The translations under genes were made by a program, and so were the position numbers. Positions 42,040-52,174 of a DNA stretch of 64,000 bases are shown one piece after another. Position 1 is the first letter of the stretch; every line of letters begins with the position of its first letter. The notes beneath the pieces were generated by a model. It had not been told where the DNA came from, did no database searches, and saw only the letters and a program-made list of their open reading frames with translations. The DNA is from Leishmania mexicana MHOM/GT/2001/U1103 (Eukaryota > Euglenozoa > Kinetoplastea > Trypanosomatida > Trypanosomatidae): contig NC_018316.1 of assembly GCF_000234665.1 (NCBI RefSeq), positions 124,001 through 188,000 of the forward strand. Reading direction: 5' to 3'.

Positions 42040-43245
42040 TAAAGTTGGTTCTCCTTTCTTTTAGCATTTTGCATGTGTGTGTGTGGCCACCGTTCCCGGC
42101 TTCTGCACTCAACCGTGGAGGAGGACCGCCCAAGCGCGCGTGTGCACAGCTCGGCAGGCTATCTTCTGCACGGGCGCGTCTGAAGGTGCGGCAAGGCTCT
42201 CGCACGTGACGCACGCATCACAGCCCCACTCCCGCCCACCTCTTCATATTTTTTCTGTTGTTATCTTCCCCTTCTTGGTTAGAGTTTTTCTCCACGTATG
42301 ACACCTGCAGCGAGCGGGACAAGATCCGATGTACGCCTCTCCGCCTCCCCCACCCCACCCCTGTGTGCGAGTCTCCGTCTGTATGGGCGTGCTTGTCGCA
42401 GGTGGGGGGAGGACGAGGGGGTGAGCGCGGACGTCGTTTCTGTTTCCCTGTTGCCGTGCCGCGAGGCCTATCACGCATCCAACGTCACCACGACCAAAAG
42501 ATGAAAGAATACGGGAGCAGCGTGGCGGAGTGCCAACGTAGAAGACGGGGAAGGATGTCACCCCCGCGCACGGTTGCGGAAGCGGTAGAGGAGAGGGCTA
42601 CTCCGTCCCCGCCGTTCGTTGGTGCAGCACCCCTGTCTTGACGGTGCGCGCCAATACATGTAGACATATGGCACACAAGTGAAGACCACAGGGGTGGGGA
42701 AGAGGGAAAGCGGTGGTGCACGTCTGTCCTCCGCCTCCCTCTTTTGTCCTCCCCGCCGTCTGTGGTGTGGCTCCGCTTTCGCTGCGACTCCACCGCAGCC
42801 TCAAAATACTCGTCTCCTCGGCCCCGCGCCTTTCCTTCTCTCGCTCTTTCTCCGTATGTTTTGTTGTTGTTGGCCAACGCTGCTGCGCGGGTGCCCGGAT
42901 CCGGCCCATGCACGCACGCCCAGGCTGTAAGCTCCCGCCCATCCCATCCCCCCTTCTCTCGCCCACACCGCCACCCGCTGCCCAACGAAAGGCGTCCAGC
43001 TCTATTTCTTTTGGGGGTAGTGCTCACCTCCCCGTCTATCCCGCTCGCTCGCTCGCTCGCCGCCGCCGCCGCCCCTCCTCCTCCTCACTCTCTCCGCGGG
43101 CGGGCCTGCGCTGCCTGATCGGCAGCCTACTCCGGGGTGCAGTGTCCCCTCCCTCTCTCTGTGGGTGGGTACCACCCTCCCCCCTCTTGTCCTCTGCCGC
43201 CTCCTCATCCATCACTTATATACGCTGTGCCACGGGGCGACAGAC
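42040..43245. other. Intergenic spacer
   Basis: The spacer is C/T-rich, with GT run near 42073-42084, GCTC repeats near 43043-43058 and a pyrimidine tract around 43141-43216 that probably guides trans-splicing of the next gene; CAG at 43241-43243 is the AG nearest its ATG. Open frames here show no conservation signals. Confidence 0.6.
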
Positions 43246-44448
43246 ATGGTCTCCATGATCGTCGCTGGCGCCACTGGCGCCATCGGCCGCACCGTCGTGC
43301 AGCATGCCATTCAACAGCCGTCAATCGACTGCGTTGTGGCGCTGACGCGGTTCAAGAACACCACTGTGTCGAACTACGAAGCCCTCTTCGGTATTACCGT
43401 CGCAGGTGAGGCAGGCAAGACCGACAGCCACGGCGAGGGCGCCAACAGCAAGAGGGAAAAGGGCAGCAAGTCTCCTCCTGGCACCATCATAGCCACACCC
43501 GCGGAGGCTGCCAAGATCAGGCCTATTACCATGGACTGGGAAGAGTTCACGCAGCTGTGGGTGGCGAAGCGCAGCAGCACCAGCGCTGCCGCTAGCGGGG
43601 CTGATAACCGTGCCACAGGTGCCGCACCCACTGCCATCGCAGATCCCACGGAGAGGTACCGGGGCATCTTCGGTGGTCACACGTACGCCGTTATGTGCCT
43701 CGGCACAACCCGCAAGGACGCTGGGAGTGCCAAGAGCTTCACTCGGTGCGACTATGACTACGTGATGGCCTTCACGGAGGCTGTGCTGACGTACTCGGCG
43801 CCGGCTGGCCTGTCACCAGACAAGGCCTTTGTGCACCATATCGGTGACGAGGGAGTCTCGAAGCAAGTGCACGTGCAGGAAGGCATGGGCAGGGAGGTAG
43901 ACGTGCTTGCCGTCGTGAAGGACAACGCTGCCCAGTCGTCTGGCACACTTCGCGTCTTCTGCCAGGTCAGCTCCAGCAGCGCCAGCAGCAGCTCATGGCT
44001 CCTTTACATGAAGACAAAGGGCATTGCGGATGAGTCCACGGTGGAGCGGGTGCACCAGCACAACAAGCTCACCACCGCTGCCGCGGCGCTGTCACCGGTG
44101 AATCTTCTCTTGCTTCAGCCGGGGCTGCTGGAGCGCCATGAGAAGACCCGAGCCACCGAAATGTTTGCCAAGCTCATCGTGTCGTCTATCCCAGTCGAGA
44201 CCTGCGGTGCCGCCATCGTGTCGGCCTGCAAGAGCGTGCCGATCCAGCACAGCGTGCAACGCGCAGAAACGCCCTCTGCAACCGAGCAGGCGAAGCGCGA
44301 CGAGGCGGAAGGGGCGCCGCTGGGCAAGCCATACATGCCGGCTAAGGCCCTGCGCAAGGCCGGCATGCCGTCCAACGAGCCGCTGCCGTATATTTACGGG
44401 GCGAACAACGCGGTGATCAGGGACTTGGCATCCCGGTTGACGGCCTAA
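43246..44448 (+). CDS. HTATIP2-like NAD(P)-binding Rossmann-fold protein
   Basis: This encodes 400 residues from ATG 43246. It opens with a beta strand and the dinucleotide-binding loop IVAGATGAIGR (residues 5-15, G-x-x-G-x-x-G), as in extended/atypical short-chain dehydrogenases of the HTATIP2 (TIP30/CC3) type. VVALTRF (about 30-36) follows as the second strand. YAVMCLGTTRKDAGSAKSF (about residue 147) matches the family's 'V-F-x-C-L-G-T-T-R' box, and Y254-M-K-T-K258 gives the catalytic-type YxxxK pair. LLLLQPGLLERHE parallels the 'RPGVLL' strand of the family. The protein is longer than the usual 240 residues: about 90 polar residues are inserted after the second strand and a further insert lies near the C-terminus. 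Cofactor is probably NADP(H); the substrate is unknown. Confidence 0.8.
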   Translation: MVSMIVAGATGAIGRTVVQHAIQQPSIDCVVALTRFKNTTVSNYEALFGITVAGEAGKTDSHGEGANSKREKGSKSPPGTIIATPAEAAKIRPITMDWEEFTQLWVAKRSSTSAAASGADNRATGAAPTAIADPTERYRGIFGGHTYAVMCLGTTRKDAGSAKSFTRCDYDYVMAFTEAVLTYSAPAGLSPDKAFVHHIGDEGVSKQVHVQEGMGREVDVLAVVKDNAAQSSGTLRVFCQVSSSSASSSSWLLYMKTKGIADESTVERVHQHNKLTTAAAALSPVNLLLLQPGLLERHEKTRATEMFAKLIVSSIPVETCGAAIVSACKSVPIQHSVQRAETPSATEQAKRDEAEGAPLGKPYMPAKALRKAGMPSNEPLPYIYGANNAVIRDLASRLTA

Positions 44449-45616
44449 AGTGCAGCGTCAGAGAGAGGAGGGGAAAGGAAAGTCGAGAGATGCAAGAGTG
44501 CAGTGACAGAGACACGCAGAGAACCCACACCGAGTATTCGACAACGCACTCTGCCTGCGCTCCCCTTCTTGCCATCTGGCGACACATCATTCGTGATACG
44601 CGCTGGCGACGCCCACAACACAAGCCACCTGTATTACCTCACCCACCCACCACCACCACCACCACCAACACACACACACAAACACGATCTTCGCCGAAGA
44701 CACGCACACAGAGAATCGCGAGCACCTTCCCATGCACACACACATGCGCAAGCACAGTATCGGCACATAATCTCCCTACAGATATATATATATATATCTA
44801 CGTGTGTGCCCTGCTTTCTAGTTGACCTATTTTAGCGTTGCCGCGGTGTGCTGCCCACCCACCCACCCACCCCCTCCCACTTTTGCGCGTCTGAGGCATC
44901 CGCCATCGGTCCACGTGGTGGTGCACACTTCCTCCCACTCGCCACTGCCCTATAAACTGCCACCAGCCCTCCCCCCCCCTCACCGCCTCCTCCTCCTCTG
45001 TGAGCTGAACTGTGCGCGCACGAAAGTAAGTGCTCCCTGACCAGACCTCGTGTGCTTGCTTGCTTGCGTTCCTCTCTCTTTGTTCCGGGTCGTGGTTGGT
45101 GAGCCCACCCGCGACCTCCACCACACCGTTGTTGAGCGCCGACTCTCCCTCCCTCTTCATGTGGCTCGCCCCATGCGGAAGACGTCGCACCCGACGAGCG
45201 AGGCGCAGCGCGGCCCCTCATACGGCGCGCTGCTGTAGGGCAGAGAAGCAGGAAACAGGATCCCCTCGCCGCAACGCACATGTACGGTTGCTGCACCGTT
45301 CCCCACCCCGTCCCTGTTCTTCTGCCAGGGCCCCCCTCCCCTCACCCCCACCCCCAGCCCGGTCACGGACCCATACAGACGTACCTCCACCTCGAAACTG
45401 CCTTCCCCCCACCCCATCTCTCCCTAACCCCTCTATCGCTCTCACCGTTGCACCGCGTCCTCCCACCCACCCCCGCCCGCCCGCCGCTCAAGTTCGTGCG
45501 TATAACCACCCGCTCGCCCTCTACGTGTTCGCCCCCCCCTCTCCCCAGCTAACGTCCCTCCCGTCTTCCTCTCTCACAGCCTGCCACGCACATCACACCC
45601 CTCAACAAGACCAGAC
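44449..45616. other. Intergenic spacer
   Basis: The spacer has a CACCAC/CA tract near 44640-44680, a TA repeat at 44781-44797, a CCCA repeat near 44854-44872 and then an extended C/T-rich zone (45270-45579) feeding the splice acceptor of the nuclease gene. No gene is seen. Confidence 0.65.
45552..45579 (+). promoter_or_regulatory. Strong candidate spliced-leader acceptor of the 3'-nucleotidase gene
   Basis: An almost pure C/T tract runs directly into CTCTCACAG with AG at 45578-45579. The predicted 5' UTR after the leader is 37 bases, ending at the ATG at 45617. Confidence 0.6.
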
Positions 45617-46762
45617 ATGGCTGCCTTCGCCTTCTCCGCCCCCGCGCTTCGTGCGGCCGTCGTCGCGATGCTACTGCTGCTGGCGCTGCCGACGCAGGCC
45701 TGGTGGGACAAGGGCCACATGTCCGTCGCCGAGATCGCGCGGCGCAATCTCAAGCCCAATGTGCAGGCAAAGGTGCAGGCCTGCGCCGACGTGCTCAACA
45801 AAAATGGCCCCTTCCCCAAGAGCACCAACATCGTCGAGCTCGGCCCCTGGGCGGACGACCTCAAGTCCATGGGCCTCAGCACCATGTCCAGCTGGCACTT
45901 CATCGACACCATCTACAACCCGCAGGACGTCAAGATCACCATCAACCCCGTCGACATCGTCAACGTCGCCTCCGTCATCCCGCTGCTCATCAGCGCCATC
46001 ATGAGCCCCACCGCCACCTCCGATATCATCACCACCTCCGTCGCAAACCTCATCCACTTCGTCGGCGACATCCACATGCCGCTGCACAGCGCCGACCTCT
46101 TCTCGCCCGAGTACCCGCTTGGCGACTTCGGCGGCAACAAGCAGACTGTCATCGTCAACGAGACCTCCGGCACGTCCATGAAGCTGCACGCCTTCTGGGA
46201 CTCCATGTGCGAGGGCCCGCAGGACTACTCCGTGCGCCCCCTCGACAAAGACGACTACGCCGAACTCTCCGCCTTCGTAGACAACCTTGTCACGTCGTAC
46301 TCCTTCACCGAGGAGCAGATGATGATGACCAACTCCACCATCATGGCGGCCGAGAGCTACGAGCTAGCCGTCAAGAACGTCTACCCCGGTATCTCCAACG
46401 GCACCGTGCTGTCCGAGACGTACAAGGCCAATGGCAAGATCCTCGCCGCCGGCCGCGTCACGCTGGCCGGCTACCGCCTTGCCACCATCCTCAACACCGC
46501 GCTCGCCGGCGTGTCCGTGGACACCATTATGAACGGCACGAAGCACATGCAGGACGAGGTTGAGGTCACTCACACTGGTGATACCTATAACTACTACGCC
46601 TTCTCCGGGGTTGAGAGCGGCGCTGCCGCCGGCATCTTCATCTCCTCCTTCGCCATCGGCTGCCTGCTTGCCACCGCCGTCGTGCTCGCCATCCTCTACA
46701 CGCGCCGCGGCAGCTCAAAGGACGAGAGGGCCGCCGCTGCCTCCGCGAACCACAGAATCTGA
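45617..46762 (+). CDS. 3'-nucleotidase/nuclease, membrane-anchored, P1/S1 family
   Basis: This encodes 381 residues from ATG 45617. A signal peptide (residues 1-28, hydrophobic core AVVAMLLLLALP, cleavage after TQA) exposes W29 as the mature N-terminus, as P1/S1 zinc nucleases require. All nine metal ligands expected from P1 nuclease are visible: W29, H34 (WWDKGH), D80 (PWAD), H94 (SSWHF), H147, D151 and H157 (HFVGDIHMPLH), H191 and D195 (LHAFWD). Likely N-glycosylation sites are N181, N239, N261 and N306. A C-terminal membrane span (about 336-361) is followed by a short basic, Ser/Ala-rich cytoplasmic tail. The enzyme removes 3'-phosphates from nucleotides and degrades nucleic acids at the cell surface, feeding purine salvage in organisms that cannot make purines. 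It is the last plus-strand gene before the strand switch. No lesion is seen. Confidence 0.95.
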   Translation: MAAFAFSAPALRAAVVAMLLLLALPTQAWWDKGHMSVAEIARRNLKPNVQAKVQACADVLNKNGPFPKSTNIVELGPWADDLKSMGLSTMSSWHFIDTIYNPQDVKITINPVDIVNVASVIPLLISAIMSPTATSDIITTSVANLIHFVGDIHMPLHSADLFSPEYPLGDFGGNKQTVIVNETSGTSMKLHAFWDSMCEGPQDYSVRPLDKDDYAELSAFVDNLVTSYSFTEEQMMMTNSTIMAAESYELAVKNVYPGISNGTVLSETYKANGKILAAGRVTLAGYRLATILNTALAGVSVDTIMNGTKHMQDEVEVTHTGDTYNYYAFSGVESGAAAGIFISSFAIGCLLATAVVLAILYTRRGSSKDERAAAASANHRI

Positions 46763-47390
46763 GCTCGCGCAAGTGCACCCATCAGCTCCTCGTCTCCCGT
46801 CGCTCCAGTTCTTTGTTTTTTGTTTAAAGTTCCTCCTCCCCCTACACCGTTGACTTTACCTCCCCCCCCCGCTCCCACCGCCCTCCCTCCCTTCCTCGGC
46901 GCCCCACCCCCGGCGTATGCATGAGGGGAAGGGGGTGTAGAGGAGCGGATGGCGTTGCGGTACAGCGCGTGACGCACCTCCCTGCCTCCACTAACCACGA
47001 CGCCACCTCCGCCTTCTCAGTTGACAGCCGCTGCTCTGGCCCCGACGCTCTTGCGGGCCTTTTATGGCCTCTCCCTCCCTTTGCCTTCGCCTGTTACCCT
47101 CTGCCTCCCTTCCACAGGACTTCCCTGCGTTGGTGGTGCGAGAAGGACCGGTGGACAGACAGAGCGAGCGAACAAGAGGGTAGGAGGGGGGAGACATATG
47201 GGAAGACGTGGCGCGACCGCCTGCACCACCACCCACCCACCCACCCACCCCCGCCTTCGATCCCTCAGGGAGAGACACTCCTCGTCCCTTGCACGCGGCT
47301 CCGTCCTCTTCTTTCGTGCGCTCTTCGCGTCTTTATCCACTTCACGCGTGCACATCAGGACACGGATCTGCTCTCTGTTTTATGTCCCTG

Positions 47391-47626
47391 TATATATGTG
47401 TATATGTATGTATATGTGTATGTATGTATATATGTATATATATGTATATATGTATATATGTATGTATATGTGTATATGTATATATATGTAAATGTATGTA
47501 TATATGTGTATGTATATATGTATATATATGTGTATATATATACATATACATGTGTGTGTGTAGAGAGAAAGATAAGTATTGGTATAAGTATGTACACACA
47601 CACACATTTATATATATATATATATT
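47391..47626. repeat. TATG/TATA microsatellite
   Basis: About 235 bases consist of TATA, TATG and TGTA units with a short GT run (47550-47560) and a CA run (47593-47605), ending in a pure TA run. It is the most AT-rich block of the window and lies inside the strand-switch region. It creates spurious open frames rich in Tyr, Ile, Val and Cys. Confidence 0.9.
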
Positions 47627-48434
47627 ATCTATCTAGTTGGTTTCCAGAGTTTTACAATTTCCGTTTTTTGTCTGTGTTCAGCATCGTGATGGCTTTTGCC
47701 ATGAGCCCACCCACGCCTCTCGTCGGTGTGCCTGGGCCCGTGTGCTTCTTCGATCTAAAGTAATGTGTCTGTGTCTGCGTGTGTGCGTGCGTGTGCTCCT
47801 CTAACGTTGACTCTCTCTCACACATGCACACGACACACTCGCGCTGTTTTCGGTCTCTTCGACGGCAATCTCAGCCTTTCGCGAAGGTCAGCTCCGATTA
47901 TTTTTTCTTCGTTCGCGGCCCTCGAATACGTCAGTGTCTGCGCATGTCTGTGCGCACGCTTTGACGTGTGGAGGTCGGGGGTCGGTAGTTCCGTGTGTTT
48001 TTGTGTGTGTGCAGCGAGTCGTTGCGCGAGGGCCTCGGCTTGGGTGCTGTGTGCGTGACATGAGAGAACCCGTTGAATTCTGTTCTTCATCCCCCCTCCC
48101 TCCACCTCCCCCCGTTCTCCGCCCTGTGGTCTTTCTTCGTACGGAACTTGCGTGATGTGGTGGGGTTGTTCGTTTGCAGTGAGCCTTGCGTGCGTGGGTG
48201 CGTGCGAGTCGGTGTTCTGCACGTGCCAACCACACCTCCATCCCCAGGGCCCCTTTCGTACGTCCTCGAAACCCCCACGCGCATTCCTTGTTGCCCTCTG
48301 GTCTCCGACCCTCTCCCTCTCCCTTCCACAGTGTGTTCGGACTATTCTTTAAAGAGCGCGCGCATAACATACCATAAGCATACGCGTGCATCTGTATACA
48401 TATACAGATGTGTGCCATATACATAGGCTTACAC

Positions 48435-48473
48435 GTATATATATATATATAATGTGTGTGTGTGTGTGTGTGC
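48435..48473. repeat. TA and TG dinucleotide repeats
   Basis: A TA repeat of about eight units is followed by about ten TG units within the strand-switch region. Confidence 0.9.
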
Positions 48474-48600
48474 GTGGGCATCGTCTGGTATTTTCTTAGA
48501 GAAATGGACAGTGGCGCGGCGAACTTGATGGCGCGTCATCCCCACGTCTCTTCCTCTCGACCCCCTCCCCTCCCCTCTCACTCTCCCGGGGGCCTTCCAT

Positions 48601-48630
48601 GTGTGGGTGTGGGTGTGGGTGTGGGTGTCG
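48601..48630 (+). repeat. TGTGGG tandem repeat
   Basis: About four tandem copies of a GTGTGG hexamer. It differs from the trypanosomatid telomere unit (TTAGGG), so it is not an interstitial telomere, but it meets the pattern for a plus-strand G-quadruplex or J-rich tract. Confidence 0.75.
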
Positions 48631-48779
48631 CCCTTTCGCTTCTCCTCTTTGGATAAGCATAACGGGTCAAAGATAAATCGTTTCGCCGGCCATCATGACA
48701 TCCAGGCTCAGGGCGAACGCAGGAAAACAACACAACGAAACCGACGAAACTTGCCACAGCGCATACACACACGCACACG

Positions 48780-48839
48780 CGTTGCGTCGCCCCCCCCCCC
48801 TTTGTTGGGCGAGGGACACGTGCGCTCGCGAACGCAACG
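48780..48839. other. Inverted repeat (hairpin) around a C10 run
   Basis: CGTTGCGTCGC at 48780-48790 can pair with GCGAACGCAACG at 48828-48839, with one bulged base. The loop of about 37 bases starts with a run of C. This lies in the strand-switch region; a role in ending transcription is speculation. Confidence 0.5.
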
Positions 48840-49639
48840 GACTCTGTCCTCCGTCTTTTTTGGGGGGGCCGTTGCCGTTTCACCGCGTCTATGCTGCATC
48901 TTCACTGCCGGCGTTCGCGCGCCCCCAACACCCACGGCGAACGGCACCTGAAAAGGCACCTCTGGGAGGGGGCCCCGCCCAGTGGCGAGGCGCTTTCCCC
49001 CCTCCCCCGCCCGTCTACCCCCCCCCACCAACACGAACCGAACCACACACCCCACGGCCCGCACGGCCCCCGCCCCAAACCCGCCGGCCAGGCCGCCACA
49101 TGTCCTGGGGCCAGGCCGAAAAACCCGCCGTGGCCCGCGCCCTCGGGGGTGGGGACGAGGGCACTGGGCCCCGGGACAAAAAAACGATAGGCCGCTGGCC
49201 CGGCCCCGGCACCCTCGCCACCCAACCACCCACACCCCGGCCGCCGCGGACGGGAACGCCCCGCAGCAGGGCAGCCAACCCCCCCCCACGCCCCGAGGCG
49301 GGGAGGGGGAGCGCCACGAGCAGTGGCGGCCAGCGGAGCCAATAAGGAGAGAAGGGGTGCGGACGGTTGGGTGGGGGAGGGTGCGGACAGGTGCTGTGGG
49401 CGGGCGGCTGTGAAGCTGTCCAATAATACGGCTTGGTGAGCGCACCTGGAGCGAGGGGTGCCCACATGTTGCCCACAGCGTCGTGCACAGCACAGCTCAG
49501 GCGCGGCCTAGTATTTCTTGTGCTTTCTCTTATGGCAATGCCCTGGTGGGCTCCGTGTTGCCAGTGCAAGGAGAAAAGGAAAACGTCCCTTGCGGGCACA
49601 GAGAGGGAGGGGGAGGGGAGGTAGGCAAGCCGGCCACGC

Positions 49640-50818
49640 TCAGGAGAAGTCAAAGTGCGGCTGCTTCGTGCGAGACGGCGCCGTCATGGGTGCTGCTAGC
49701 GGATGTGTCAGCGGTGGCGAAGACTGTTCCGCCTGCCGGTGCAGATCACCGACATCCATTGACGTCACGGTCACCAACCCGTTGGCGAGGTGCACCACAC
49801 CCGAGTCCTCCTGCGCAGGAGTGTCGTGTATACACTCGATGGAGTAGCCAGGCACAGCAGCTGGTGCGAGAGCGGCGGCGCCGAGAGCCGGTGTGTGCGG
49901 GGGTGTAGAAGCCATGAACGCCGTCTTCATTGCACCGTGTACGAGCCGCACCTCCCCAGGCTCGGCATCAGCAATCTGCTGGCGCCTCTCCTGCGCCTCG
50001 GTGCCGCTGCGAGCAGCGCGTTCGCCTCGGTTGGCACTAAGTCCCAGCGGCGGACTCGCCTGCGGTCGCGCGTGCACTTCCTCGTCCCACTCAAGAATTC
50101 GAAATTGCCGTGGGGGCTCCGCCACACCCGCGCCAATCGCGCCCGTTGCAGAGCCGTTGTTGGCAATCTCGGCTCCCTCACCTGCCGCGCGCGATCCGCC
50201 GCGGTTGGGGGAGGGCAAGCGAGCCGAGAGCATCACACCCTCACGCACCAAAAGCAGCCGCTCGTCCTCGGGTGCCGGCGCGAGCGATGTGACGACTGTC
50301 GCAGACAGCGGTGCAGGGACTGGAGACGGGATCGGCGACAGGCTCACAGTCGCATTGGGGTAGGTGCGCAGGCTCCCCAATGGAATAATCTTGGGCGACA
50401 ACGGCGGTGCGGGCGAGGCGGGACGCCAGCATCGCCCTGCGAGGGAGCTCAGCCCGAGACCCACATCCCCTGCCGGTTCCGGGCACGGGGGCGGGGCAAA
50501 AAACTCGGCCTTGCGCGCCTCGAGGTCCGCGAAGGACTCCTCCAGATGCCGCGGTGAGGCGCAGACGGCACCGCGGGGAGGAGCGGCAGCCTCACTGGCG
50601 CTCCCGGAAAGTGTCGCCGCCGCAACAGAGGAAATACGCAACTCGGCCAGAAGTTGCCCGTCAGCGCCGGAAAAGGTGGTATGGGTGGCAGTCGGGTTGG
50701 TCTCGACGCCTGCGTCGGCGTCCAACGAGCCGCTGTCACTGCTCCTTGAGGACGTGGACGACGAGGATGCCGCGTGGCCGTGGTCGAGGTCGAGCAGCCA
50801 TAAAAGCGCTGCGAGCAT
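49640..50818 (-). CDS. Ser/Pro/Ala-rich protein with hydrophobic N-terminus, function unknown
   Basis: Taken from the only plausible ATG (complement of 50816-50818) this gives 392 residues; the frame continues upstream to a GTG at 50890 without an ATG. The chosen start begins MLAALLWLLDLDHGHAA, a short hydrophobic stretch that could be a signal peptide or anchor. If translation began upstream, the Arg-rich leader plus this segment would look like a type II signal anchor. The rest is low-complexity, with a few ordered-looking segments such as RQFRILEWDEEVHARPQ and GYSIECIHDT near the C-terminus. Possible N-glycosylation sites exist. No family is recognised. It is the last gene of the minus-strand row before the strand switch. 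The gene call rests on frame length and codon bias alone. Confidence 0.6.
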   Translation of the reverse strand: MLAALLWLLDLDHGHAASSSSTSSRSSDSGSLDADAGVETNPTATHTTFSGADGQLLAELRISSVAAATLSGSASEAAAPPRGAVCASPRHLEESFADLEARKAEFFAPPPCPEPAGDVGLGLSSLAGRCWRPASPAPPLSPKIIPLGSLRTYPNATVSLSPIPSPVPAPLSATVVTSLAPAPEDERLLLVREGVMLSARLPSPNRGGSRAAGEGAEIANNGSATGAIGAGVAEPPRQFRILEWDEEVHARPQASPPLGLSANRGERAARSGTEAQERRQQIADAEPGEVRLVHGAMKTAFMASTPPHTPALGAAALAPAAVPGYSIECIHDTPAQEDSGVVHLANGLVTVTSMDVGDLHRQAEQSSPPLTHPLAAPMTAPSRTKQPHFDFS

Positions 50819-52174
50819 GGCGGCCGTTCCGAACACCCGGCGCAAGCAGCTGCGATGCGGACTAGTGCGTCGTCGGAGGAAGGCTGCCACGCCACCGTCA
50901 CCCCTCAGTGGCGCTTGCAGGGTGTGAAGGCGGAAGAGATCGGCAAGGCGAAGCGACGGTGGCGCCCTTCTGCACCGTCTACGTGTGTGTGTGTGTGTGT
51001 GTGTGTACTTTTACGCGGCAATGCTGTACGGCTCACAGCATTCCTTTCTGATACCGGTGCCACGGAGCGTGCGACACGTCCTTCCATGCGTCCGCACACG
51101 TTGAACGCACCTCAGTCGCTCGCACGTCCGCGTGCGCCGGGGGGCGACACATTTTGGAAGATAGAGGCGACATGTGTTGGAGAGGAGAGGAGCGCCATAA
51201 CAGATAAGGAGCGGAGAGAAAGTTGGCGGTGTGCGCGCACCACGGCTGCGGTGTCCTCGCAGAACACACAACCGCTTCGCGCAGCCCTGAAAAGCATGCG
51301 GAAAGGGGAGAGAGCGCGAGCGCAAGGCGGCGCTCCGGCGAGGCGAGAGAGAGATGCACCCCAGCACCAGACAACACCACGCCGCCCGACCAAGACAGGC
51401 AGAGACGAAACAGCAGCAGAGCGAGTCCAACGCCGACGCGCCGCTAAGCTGCTTCAATGAAAAAAAAAGAGGTAAGCCGCGATGTGTGCAAAAGACGGAT
51501 GTGCACGCTGTCGTGCTCGCCTTCAAATTCGTTTTTTCCCTGCTTAGAACTGTTGGCGCCGCCGCTCAGACGGTCACAACAGGGGCATTCACTCGTCAGC
51601 GTGAGCCCCTGCGCGGCCCGGTGTCACAGCCAACCCGGCCGCGTGGTGCGAAGCAGCCGTAGGCACGCACGTGTTACGGCACAATGCGCCGATAGCGGCG
51701 GGAATACATCGCTCTGGCCTCCCCCCTCCCCCTCCTACGTCGGAGGCGGATGACCCTGCCGTCACCACCAGTAGTGGTACGGCATTGGCAGGGATGAGGA
51801 GGGAGCGGAGGGGCCACTTGGCTTTCCCACGCACACAGGGAGAGTGTGTATGTATGCGTGTGTGCGCCGGATGCCACGACACCGCCCGGCGAGGCGCCGC
51901 ACCGTCACCGCGGCAGCCAAAAAATAAAAGGAAACGAGGAGAAGGAAAACGATGCGGTCGCTTGCATGCAGCTATCTGATATCGGAAGACATGTACCTCT
52001 GCCTCCTGCCCATCTGTCGAGAAGCACGCACATCCATGTGCGCACCGCGACGCCTCCGATTCGAATCAGCGTACGGATCGAGAAAGCCATGCGAAGAAAC
52101 TGAGAACAACTACCGAGAGAGAGGACGAGGCTGGCGGAGGGAGAGTTCGAGCACGTCGTACGCCCATCCCTCCC
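50819..52174. other. Intergenic spacer with SIDER-like repeat
   Basis: For the minus-strand array this holds the 3' UTR of the CZIB gene and the 5' region of the 392-residue protein gene. It contains a GT repeat at 50985-51004, an A-run near 51459-51469 and repeat copy 2 at 51569-51882. No gene is supported. Confidence 0.65.
51569..51882 (-). repeat. SIDER-like dispersed repeat, copy 2
   Basis: This is the reverse-complement partner of the repeat at 10139-10454, nearly identical over its full length. It lies downstream of the CZIB gene on the coding sense of the minus-strand array. Both copies are thus sense to their host transcripts, as reported for SIDER elements in Leishmania 3' UTRs. Confidence 0.55.

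Larger units (their letters stand above)
46763..49639. other. Convergent strand-switch region
   Basis: The plus-strand gene row ends at 46762 and the minus-strand row begins (with the stop of its last gene) at 49640, so two polycistronic units converge here. In trypanosomatids such sites are where RNA polymerase II transcription ends and where base J and histone H3.V are enriched; that part is established knowledge and is not visible in bases. Visible are a TATG/TA microsatellite, a TA/TG repeat, a TGTGGG tract, a C-run hairpin and a GC-rich block at about 48900-49430. No tRNA or other small RNA gene was recognised. Confidence 0.8.

Noticed and set aside
46921..47763. 280-codon open frame after the nuclease gene
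   Set aside because: Its middle is a translation of the TATG microsatellite (Tyr/Ile/Val/Cys), and three antisense frames are open over the same tract.
48708..49493. 261-codon minus-strand open frame in the strand-switch region
   Set aside because: It is GC-driven and has open frames on both strands; Gly/Arg/Pro composition lacks any domain.
46763..49639. tRNA or snRNA genes at the strand switch
   Set aside because: Such genes often sit at these sites, but no A/B-box pair or T-loop (GGTTCGA-type) sequence was found by eye; a covariance-model search would settle it.
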